DNA from: Allolobophora icterica
Lineage: Eukaryota > Annelida > Clitellata > Crassiclitellata > Lumbricidae
Reading direction: 5' to 3'
Length of the DNA: 64,000 nt
Assembly: GCA_963556255.1 (NCBI GenBank)
Contig: OY744608.1
Span: 29,532,283 to 29,596,282 of the forward strand
Part shown: one piece after another, positions 52,863 to 60,360 of the stretch
How positions within the stretch are numbered: the stretch's first letter is position 1
How the letters are laid out: each line of letters begins with the position of its first letter
Notes under the pieces: model-generated
What the model was told of the DNA's origin: nothing
The model's input: the letters and a program-made list of their open reading frames with translations, nothing else
Databases searched by the model: none
Translations under genes and position numbers: made by a program

Positions 52863-53207
52863 CTCAACAACACACGAAACCTTCACTAAGTTTATATGCT
52901 GTACATAAGAAACTGTCAATACTTCTCAGTTTTCCATCTATGCTCTCCTGCATCATAATACTAACGGTGAGTGGTGTTAAAAAATTTCAAATCGACTTCA
53001 ACGACCTTCAATGTTAAAAGATGTCGTTAAATTGTGGGTGCCAAACTTCCGATTCATTATTGTCTTCATCATCATCATAATTATCGTTGTCATCATCTTC
53101 ATCACCAGCAACGTTGTCGTTGTCATTATCATGCCATCATCTTCGTCACGAATTACAATTTATCGTGATAGACGAACAATTAGCATTTCAAGCATACAAA
53201 GATGCAT

Positions 53208-53264
<57 letters not shown>

Positions 53265-53377
53265 GACAGAGACAGAGATTGAGACAGAGATTGAGACAGA
53301 GACAGAGACACAGGGAGAGACATACACAGGTGAGCAATTTCGATCAGTCGAGTGAGGAGAAGAGAATGTGGACGTAC
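52863..53377 (-). other. intron between the last two coding exons
   Basis: The intron runs from donor GTACGT (53377 downwards) to acceptor TTGTTGAG ending at 52863, 515 bp. It contains a (GA)n-(GACA)n-(GACAGA)n microsatellite at 53209-53312 and CAT-rich simple DNA at 53060-53130. Confidence 0.8.
53209..53312. repeat. (GA)n-(GACA)n-(GACAGA)n intronic microsatellite
   Basis: It has the same order and strand as the tracts at 17472 and 29817, and is shorter. Confidence 0.95.
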
Positions 53378-53529
53378 TCATGCGTAGGCATCGCTGTGTT
53401 TCTGTGTCGTACTGAGGCCAACTGAGGCCAGTTCCGTAGGAGGCCATCAGTCCCGCGCCCACTGAGGACATGCCCGACGTCGCTGCTACTGCTGCTGACC
53501 GGTCACCCTCTGCTGGACCGTTCGGATTC
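53378..53529 (-). CDS. neuroligin-like protein, penultimate coding exon
   Basis: A 152-bp exon recognised from splice signals and homology. The acceptor is TTGTCTGTCTTGGTAG ending at 53530; the first base completes a codon, then NPNGPAEGDR follows (neuroligins have G-NPN-P here). The exon ends SWPQYDTETQRCLRM plus one base, and the donor is GTACGT. WP-YD--TQ-YL is the conserved end of carboxylesterase-like domains. The leftover base joins two bases of the next exon to give serine, and the combined reading continues into the neuroligin C-terminus. A Ser/Ala/Gly-rich insert (about 20 residues) separates the two conserved parts. The preceding exon should end in two bases of a glycine codon and was not found in the window. 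Confidence 0.85.
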
Positions 53530-53739
53530 CTACCAAGACAGACAAGATACTCGATAGATGCCGTCGCAACAATTTTAATCTAGAAAAGAGAAGAGCAGTT
53601 CCTTAAAATAGCGGAGGCGACTACGAGTATACAAGATGTTAGCGACTTCAATTTTTTCAGCCTCGTCGTATGAGGGCGGATGGCCAGTCCTTTCCCTTGG
53701 TGCCTGATTTAAGCTGACAGCAGATAGGCATTGTATTCA
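53530..53739 (-). other. intronic, unannotated
   Basis: Start of the intron upstream of the 152-bp exon; nothing recognised. Confidence 0.4.
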
Positions 53740-54330
53740 GTTCGTACTAGAGCTCGTCAAGGTAGCCCTCGTGAAATGGAGACGTGTTGTGGATGATGTG
53801 GAAGCTGCTGAAGTGCTCAGTAAATATTTCAGCTCTGTGTTTAGGTTGGAAGATGTGGGAAACATCCTTGAGCCCAACCAGGCGTTTTAGGCAATGGTGG
53901 TAAAATGATTTGGGGCTATAAGGATTTGAGCTTCGAAGAAATGTTCAAAAGGTGTGGATTAACAACATTACAGAGAAGGAGGAGCAGAGGAGATCTAATC
54001 GAAGCTTGTAAGACTATCACTGGAAAGGGAAGCACTACAGTGGGAGAGGTTCTTTGAATTATCGCCAAACGAGGCAACTCGTGGTCACAGGTATAAATTA
54101 TTTAAGAAGCCGAAAAGAGCATTAGGACAGAAATTCTTCAGTGCAAGAGTTGTAGACTTGTAGAATGGTTTGGATGATAGTACTGTCTCAGTGGACACAA
54201 TAACAGCTTTTAAGAAGAAGCTAGACACATTGGGCTATTATGCGTTCCAGGTAAATTTTCAGTGGTTCTAACACAGACAACTTCTGAACCACTTAAACAC
54301 CACTTAAACATTTGTTATGTTATGTTATGT
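53740..54330 (+). pseudogene. decayed LINE reverse transcriptase remnant
   Basis: Fragments in order on the plus strand: VEAAEVLSKYFSSVFRLEDV (about 53785-53850), resembling the linker before LINE reverse transcriptase; then MFKRCGLTTLQRRRSRGDLI (53940-54000). After a frame change come FFELSPNEATRGHRYKLFKK (54053-54110) and FFSARVVDL, a stop, NGLDDSTVSVDTITAFKKKL (to about 54225). The catalytic core is deleted. It ends with TTATG repeats and an (AT)n tract. Confidence 0.75.
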
Positions 54331-54355
54331 TATATATATATATATATATATATAT
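54331..54355. repeat. (TA)n tract, left half of the LTR insertion site
   Basis: The LTR element begins immediately after it, and (AT)n resumes on the other side at 60312-60358. The last four bases ATAT match ATAT at 60312-60315 and may be the target duplication, but the simple sequence hides its true length. Confidence 0.85.
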
Positions 54356-54842
54356 TGTAACAACCTTACTAATTCTAGGGTTAAATTAATGATGAAACTC
54401 GCTTGGAAGAGGTTTTGAAAAGGTTGTACTATTTGCTAACTAAAATTAAACAGACAGACCATTCGAATCTCCTCTTTTTGGAACGATACAGAAAACTCAC
54501 ATGACCAGACTGCGGTGAAGTTCGTTCACAAAGTTCGACAGAGAACACATTCGAAGATGAAACAACTCAAGCAACTAAAGTCTAACAGAAAGCCCTAAAC
54601 GTGGTTGCTCCTTAAACAATAGCGGAGAACCAGAAAATCTAAATAAGACTAACAAAGGAGAATTGGCTGCCCTAACTCGAGATCACAAACGTCGTGTCTC
54701 CTAACAGAAAATCTAATGCCAATCTCAATCCTCTTTAAGACGCAGAGGCTTAAATAGAAAATAGTGTCACTAGAGGTCGGTAGAAACCAACAGACACTCC
54801 TTCCTAGACCAAAGTCCAAAACACAGGGATGATCACACAACA
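54356..54842 (-). repeat. 3' LTR
   Basis: 487 bp. On the minus strand it starts TGTTGTGTGATC and ends GGTTGTTACA. A TATA-like TATTTAAG lies at 54749-54756 on the minus strand. Confidence 0.95.
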
Positions 54843-54984
54843 TACCCCTAGACAACGAACACAAAAGAAAAATATGTAAAAGTAAGCAGCAAAACACATA
54901 GCAGCTATTTACAACAACATCTAAATATGTACATAGTTCGCAACTGTCAATTATATACAAAATATTATTTACAACACAAAAACT

Positions 54985-55875
54985 TTATTCAAGAGAAGGA
55001 CGACTCAATAAATCTGGCAACACATTGAGACGACCAGGCCTATGGCGAATCTCCAAAGCGAACTGTTGAAGTTCCAGACTCCAGCGCAGTAATTTCTGAT
55101 TAGAGTTAGCCATCGACGAGAGAAATTGAAGAGGACTATGGTCAGTGAACACAGTGACCAAAGACGAGCCGAAATAGACACTGAAAGCACGGACGGCGAG
55201 GACCAACGCGAGTGCTTCCTTCTCCACGGTCGCGTATGCCAACTCGTGTTTCTTGAGCTTGCGACTCATGAAACAAACTGGATGTTCGAGACCATCATGA
55301 ATCTGTAAAAGCGAAGCTCCAACACAAAAATTCGACGCATCTACAGCAACAATGAAAGGTTTATGAAAATCAGGCGGCCTTAGAATCGGTCTTGAAGCCA
55401 GTCGAGACTTTAAATCGAGAAAAGCTCGATGCGCATCCTCATTCGAAAAAAACTTCTTTCCTTTCTTCAACAACTCCGTAAGCGGTAATGTTAAATCAGA
55501 GTAATGCGGCAAATATCTTCTGTAGTACCCCGCTATACCTAACAGTGACTGAACCTGTTTCCTATTAGAAGGCGTTGCAAAATTTAACAATACCTCAACC
55601 TTCTGTATCCTAGGCTGAATGGAATTTAGACTAATATGGTGACCTAAAAAATCAATCTCTGCGTCCGCAAACACACACTTGCTCAAATTCAAAGTCAAGG
55701 CTGCATTAGAAATTCTACTGAGAACCTGTTTCAAATGATCCAAATGCCTTTCCCAGACCTTACTAAACACAATCACATCGTCTAGATAAGCATCACAAAA
55801 CTCATCCAAATCCGCAAACAACTTTCGAACCAAGCGAGAAAATGTAGCCGGGGCATTTCGCAATCCAAAACTCAT
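54985..55875 (-). CDS. pol: reverse transcriptase C-terminal part and RNase H
   Basis: A 296-codon frame continuing pol in a different phase from the frame that stops at 55872. It starts at the FGLRNAPATF motif of Ty3/gypsy reverse transcriptases, carries the catalytic YLDD (residues 30-33), the thumb and connection region, and an RNase H with acidic residues D179, E220, D245 and D288 in the expected contexts (DASNFCVGASL, VEKEALAL, FTDHSPL, LPDLLSR). The ATG at its start is an ordinary internal methionine of the enzyme, so this is not a separate gene. It acts in cytoplasmic particles to copy the element's RNA. This copy lacks the reverse transcriptase N-terminus in frame. Confidence 0.92.
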   Translation of the reverse strand: MSFGLRNAPATFSRLVRKLFADLDEFCDAYLDDVIVFSKVWERHLDHLKQVLSRISNAALTLNLSKCVFADAEIDFLGHHISLNSIQPRIQKVEVLLNFATPSNRKQVQSLLGIAGYYRRYLPHYSDLTLPLTELLKKGKKFFSNEDAHRAFLDLKSRLASRPILRPPDFHKPFIVAVDASNFCVGASLLQIHDGLEHPVCFMSRKLKKHELAYATVEKEALALVLAVRAFSVYFGSSLVTVFTDHSPLQFLSSMANSNQKLLRWSLELQQFALEIRHRPGRLNVLPDLLSRPSLE

Positions 55876-58800
55876 ATAGCGCCATTGAAGTGACCATTTG
55901 GTGTAACAAAACCAGTTAAAGGAATGGAGTTCTGTTCAATGGGAATCTGCCAAAAACCCTTCGTTAAATCCAGCTTAGTCATGAATTTAGCACCACCGAG
56001 CTTATCAATCAGCGTTTCAACTCTTGGCATGGGAAATGGATCTGGAACTGTAACCGCATTCAATTTACGATAGTCAGTACACAAGCGCTCCGAACCATCA
56101 GGCTTAGGTACTAAAATAATAGGAGCAGCCCATGGACTCTCAGACTCCTCTATTATTCCCTCGCTTAACAGAAAAGAAACCTCCTGATTTATAACTTTCA
56201 ACTTTTCCGGATGAACACGATATGGCGTTCGACGAACAGGCGTTGCACCTGGCAACAACTCGATCCGATGTGACACCAAAGTAGTTTTCCCCGCCTTCGA
56301 ACTAAACACATGTTTGAAAGCAAGCAAGACAGACAACAATTCATTAGACTGATCAGAACTCAAATTATTGATCTGAACTTTATCAACAAGTTTCGAATGC
56401 AACAATTCATCAGCAGAAGGAACCACGTGAACTTGCAACACATGTTCATCAACAACATCAGCAACATCTGTTACAACAGCTCTTTCAATGAACTTCTTCA
56501 TTAAATTGACATGCACCACTCTTTTAGATTTGCGTCTATCAGGTGTTCCAACAAGATAATCAACTTCACCCAAACGCTGTAAGACCTCGTATGGACCACA
56601 GAAACGAGCTTGCAAAGGCTTGCCAATCAAAGGTAACAATAGCAAAACTTTATCACCAGTTTGAAAGACAACCTTCTTAGCACTCTTATCGTACCATTCT
56701 TTTGATTTAGACTTCAGAACAGTATCATTCTCATTCACAACTTTCATAGAGAACCGAATCTTCTCTCGCAAATTCAAAATGAAATCAATCAAATTGGATT
56801 GTCTTTTTTCATCCAACACATCAGCCACCAACCAATTCTGTTTTATCAATTGCAAAGGACCCTTAACCGAGCGACCGAATGTCAAATCAAAAGCGGAAAA
56901 GCCCAACCCCTGCACCGGAACTTCCCTGTACGAAAACAACAACCAAGGCAAGACCTCATCCCAACTATCAGGATATTCTTGAGCAACAGCTTTTAACATG
57001 TCTTTTAAAGTCCTATGCCAGCGTTCCAAACAACCTTTTGTCTGAGGGTGATATGGGCTAGTCCTTATCTGTATCACCTTACATTCATTTAAAAAGATTT
57101 GCATAAGATCAGAAAGGAATTCGGATCCACAATCAGAAAGAATTTCATCGGGTAAACCAAACATAGTAAACACTGAAATCAAAGCCTTCGCTACTTCAAC
57201 CGCTGTATGTTGCCTCAACGGAAAAGCCAAAGGATACCTTGTAGCCAAGTCCATTACCGTTAAAATAAACCTATTCCTAGACTTCTCACACGTAGATAAT
57301 GGTCCGACAATGTCTATTGCCAACCTAGAGAATGGATTCTGAACGACAGGCAAATTAATCAAAGGAGCACGAACCTGAACAAATCCCTTGCCAACACGCT
57401 GACAAACTAAACAAGAACGAACGTAAGCCTTAACCGAAGCAGAAATACCTGGCCAGTAGAAATGTCGTCTTAATCTATCTAACGTCTTCTGAATTCCCAT
57501 ATGCCCTGCAGCTGGAATGTCATGTGCAACCGTCAATAACTTATTCCTTAATGATGTAGGCACAACCACTTGTGTAACCGCCAATCCCTCAGGAACATAC
57601 TTCTCCGTCCAATGACGCACCAAAACTTCATTCTTCACAGCGTACGAACTTTGACCCAAATTATCCTCAACCCTATCAACCAACTCAAACAAAGGCGCTA
57701 AAGAAATATCCTCTCGTTGCAAACGAATAAATTCGATTCGTGAAACAATGTTACCAATTTTATCTGAAGCCGCAACTGAGTCTTGAAACAAGTCAGTCAA
57801 ATCAACGACCGATTCTAAGTCAGATTCAAGACAGCTAACCAAGTCATTATTCTCAAGCGCGTCTACTGGTACACCTGTTAACTCATCCGTGTCCGTTCCT
57901 GGGTTCATACCTGTCATGTCATTAAGCGCATCGTCTGCAGCCGCCTGAGCACGCGTGACCACTCCCACCTGTTTCACTAAACCCGCAGCTATATCGTTGC
58001 CGATAATGATATGAACGCCTGTAGGCAAACTGTCTATCAATCCAAATAGAAAAGTCCCCGTGAAAAATTCACCCTTCAAAGTCATCTCCACTAAAGATAC
58101 CCGCAACACTTCATTCCCAATGCCCTTTATCAAACGAAATTCCTCAGTGTCGGTATAAAATTTTGATGGAACTAAACTTTTGCTAACCAGACTCTGTAGC
58201 GCGCCCGAATCACGTAGCATGACCACTGAATATAGTGAGCTGTCCTGACCTTGTACCCATCCTTCAAAACAATACGGCCTAAAATCTTTATGTACACCGT
58301 CAAATACCTGATTCGCCGACGTTTCTGCACTTACAGCAGGCACCTTCTGAACCAAACCCACGTGTTTTGCATATGGATTTGACCCCTCTTGTGCACCCGA
58401 ACCTTGCATATTCTGTCTCTGAAAACAGTTGCCATAACTGTGACCACTACGTGAACAAAACCCGCATACCACAGTCCTATAACCACGAGGGAACCCACCA
58501 CGCGTACCTGTAAATTTAGCAGCCTGCCCCACAAACGTAGGACCATCCTTCCCTTCAGATTTCTCTTCAAGCCCCGAGCCAAAATTAGTATCCAATTTAA
58601 ACGGTTTGTACAGCGTTGCGTATTCGTCCGCCAACGTAGCTGCCACGCGCAGAGACCTCGGCTTACGTTCAACAATCCATTTATGTAGCTCCAATGGGAG
58701 ACAATTCACAAACTGTTCTAGTTTAAAGACCTCTAGAAGTCTATTAACATCAGTCAACGCCTCCTCACCTTCTAACCAACTATGAAAAGGCAAACCAAGA

Positions 58801-59693
58801 CGAAAGGCGAAATTCGAATAAGTCTCTCCCGACATTTTAGTTAAAGACCTAAAACGTTTTCGATAATATTCGGGGACTCTAGCATATGCAGTCAATACAG
58901 CCTGTTTGGGCTTGTCATAGTCTTTACAGTCTTCAAGCGTCAGTTCTGAAAACACCTTCGCTGCCTTGCCAACCAATTGTGAATGCAACAATGCTGTCCA
59001 CTTATCCCTTGGGAACTTATGAATTTCCATTGCCTTCTCAAAACTCATGAAATAATTTTCGACCGCCATTTCATCGAATTTCGGTACCAGCCTAACCGCT
59101 GACGCTATTCTAAAATTGTCACACCCTGTTCCATCCTCGTAACCCTCACTTTCCTTACTCTCTCGACATTCCATTTTATATTTTCGAACTCTCTCTTTTT
59201 CATCCATTTCCAATCTCAGTTTTCTTTCCTCAAACTCAACTTGAATCTTACGCTCCTCCAAAGCAAGTTTTACCTTAGACGCCTCCAATTCTACCTTACG
59301 TTCTTCCGCCTCTAACTTATTTTTCCGTTCTTCTTTGCGTTCTTCGGCTTCTAATTCAGCTTTTCGTTCATCTGCCTGCAACTTGGTTTTCCTTTCTTCT
59401 CTGCGTTCTTCGGCTTCTAATTCAGCTTTTCGTTCATCTGCCTGCAACCTCAATTTCGCCAGCTCAAACTCTCTTTCCTCTCTACGCAATTGCCTGTCCT
59501 CATCCTCCTTTGTCACCTTCGACTCCGCACCCACTTGCGGCGACACTAACTTCAATAAAGCCTTTTGTAACTGTACTTTACTCAGTGACTTACTCTCCTG
59601 ACCCAAACTATCCAAACGCTGTCGCAATTCATCCACAGACCATTCCAGAATGTCATCTACTGAAAATAACGGACCTGTGACGGGCATAGCCAT
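55872..59693 (-). CDS. gag-pol: Gag-protease-integrase-reverse transcriptase N-terminus
   Basis: A 1,273-codon frame. Residues 1-50 are helical (WSVDELRQRLDSLG) and 60-175 form a charged EERK-type coiled coil. Residues 195-365 are capsid-like, ending LEQFVNCLPLELHKWIVERK, which resembles the SCAN domain. A CCHC knuckle has C410, C413, H418 and C423. An aspartic protease has DSGA at 495-498 and IIIGND near 563. Integrase has H724/H731/C761/C764 and D794, D854, E890 (35 residues between the last two), then a GPY module at about 1033. Reverse transcriptase starts near 1140 (SPWAAPIILVPKPDG) and the frame stops soon after FVTPNGHF. Integrase therefore precedes reverse transcriptase. The start is the first ATG after the leader. 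The frame ends in an enzyme core, consistent with a one-base indel rather than a normal gene end. Confidence 0.93.
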   Translation of the reverse strand: MAMPVTGPLFSVDDILEWSVDELRQRLDSLGQESKSLSKVQLQKALLKLVSPQVGAESKVTKEDEDRQLRREEREFELAKLRLQADERKAELEAEERREERKTKLQADERKAELEAEERKEERKNKLEAEERKVELEASKVKLALEERKIQVEFEERKLRLEMDEKERVRKYKMECRESKESEGYEDGTGCDNFRIASAVRLVPKFDEMAVENYFMSFEKAMEIHKFPRDKWTALLHSQLVGKAAKVFSELTLEDCKDYDKPKQAVLTAYARVPEYYRKRFRSLTKMSGETYSNFAFRLGLPFHSWLEGEEALTDVNRLLEVFKLEQFVNCLPLELHKWIVERKPRSLRVAATLADEYATLYKPFKLDTNFGSGLEEKSEGKDGPTFVGQAAKFTGTRGGFPRGYRTVVCGFCSRSGHSYGNCFQRQNMQGSGAQEGSNPYAKHVGLVQKVPAVSAETSANQVFDGVHKDFRPYCFEGWVQGQDSSLYSVVMLRDSGALQSLVSKSLVPSKFYTDTEEFRLIKGIGNEVLRVSLVEMTLKGEFFTGTFLFGLIDSLPTGVHIIIGNDIAAGLVKQVGVVTRAQAAADDALNDMTGMNPGTDTDELTGVPVDALENNDLVSCLESDLESVVDLTDLFQDSVAASDKIGNIVSRIEFIRLQREDISLAPLFELVDRVEDNLGQSSYAVKNEVLVRHWTEKYVPEGLAVTQVVVPTSLRNKLLTVAHDIPAAGHMGIQKTLDRLRRHFYWPGISASVKAYVRSCLVCQRVGKGFVQVRAPLINLPVVQNPFSRLAIDIVGPLSTCEKSRNRFILTVMDLATRYPLAFPLRQHTAVEVAKALISVFTMFGLPDEILSDCGSEFLSDLMQIFLNECKVIQIRTSPYHPQTKGCLERWHRTLKDMLKAVAQEYPDSWDEVLPWLLFSYREVPVQGLGFSAFDLTFGRSVKGPLQLIKQNWLVADVLDEKRQSNLIDFILNLREKIRFSMKVVNENDTVLKSKSKEWYDKSAKKVVFQTGDKVLLLLPLIGKPLQARFCGPYEVLQRLGEVDYLVGTPDRRKSKRVVHVNLMKKFIERAVVTDVADVVDEHVLQVHVVPSADELLHSKLVDKVQINNLSSDQSNELLSVLLAFKHVFSSKAGKTTLVSHRIELLPGATPVRRTPYRVHPEKLKVINQEVSFLLSEGIIEESESPWAAPIILVPKPDGSERLCTDYRKLNAVTVPDPFPMPRVETLIDKLGGAKFMTKLDLTKGFWQIPIEQNSIPLTGFVTPNGHFNGAI

Positions 59694-59808
59694 TTAGTAC
59701 ACTTAATCAATACTTTAGTCGACCAATTGCAAAAATAGTGAAAATATGGAAAACTTCCCACTTGGCTTTCAGAATTTCCAACTTTCAAAATTTCAATTCA
59801 AAATTTTT

Positions 59809-59822
59809 CGGACGTGCCCCCA
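59809..59822 (-). promoter_or_regulatory. tRNA-Pro-like primer binding site
   Basis: Two bases after the 5' LTR the minus strand reads TGGGGGCACGTCCG. This matches the complement of the proline tRNA 3' end (TGGGGGCTCGTCCG) at 13 of 14 positions. Confidence 0.75.
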
Positions 59823-59824
59823 TA

Positions 59825-60305
59825 TGTAACAACCTTACTAATTCTAGGGTTAAATTAATGATGAAACTCGCTTGGAAGAGGTTTTGAAAAGGTTGTACTA
59901 TTTGCTAACTAAAATTAAACAGACAGACCATTCGAATCTCCTCTTTTTGGAACGATACAGAAAACTCACATGACCAGACTGCGGTGAAGTTCGTTCACAA
60001 AGTTCGACAGAGAACACATTCGAAGATGAAACAACTCAAGCAACTAAAGTCTAACAGAAAGCCCTAAACGTGGTTGCTCCTTAAACAATAGCGGAGAACC
60101 AGAAAATCTAAATAAGACTAACAAAGGAGAATTGGCTGCCCTAACTCGAGATCACAAACGTCGTGTCTCCTAACAGAAAATCTAATGCCAATCTCAATCC
60201 TCTTTAAGACGCAGAGGCTTAAATAGAAAATAGTGTCACTAGAGGTCGGTAGAAACCAACAGACACTCCTTCCTAGACCAAAGTCCAAAACACAGGGATG
60301 ATCAC

Positions 60306-60311
<6 letters not shown>
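59825..60311 (-). repeat. 5' LTR
   Basis: 487 bp, the same length as the copy at 54356-54842 and identical by eye. TATA-like TATTTAAG at 60218-60225 on the minus strand. It would drive transcription towards lower coordinates. Confidence 0.95.

Positions 60312-60358
<47 letters not shown>
60312..60358. repeat. (AT)n tract, right half of the LTR insertion site
   Basis: It directly abuts the 3' end of the RTE LINE, so it may have grown from that LINE's tail before the LTR element landed in it. Confidence 0.85.

Positions 60359-60360
<2 letters not shown>

Larger units (their letters stand above)
54356..60311 (-). mobile_element. Gmr1-like Ty3/gypsy LTR retrotransposon
   Basis: A full-length 5,956-bp element on the minus strand. 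It has 487-bp LTRs starting TGT and ending ACA, a tRNA-Pro-like primer site after the 5' LTR, and a weak purine tract (AGGGG) before the 3' LTR. The coding order is Gag with CCHC, protease, integrase with GPY/F module, reverse transcriptase and RNase H. The Gmr1 group of deuterostomes is the known Ty3/gypsy group with this copia-like order. No envelope gene is present. The LTRs show no difference by eye, so the insertion is recent, but the reading frame is broken inside reverse transcriptase at about 55875. Confidence 0.92.

Noticed and set aside
55865..55885. Programmed ribosomal frameshift in pol
   Set aside because: The phase change lies inside the reverse transcriptase core rather than at a gag-pol or domain boundary, and no slippery site with a downstream structure is evident.
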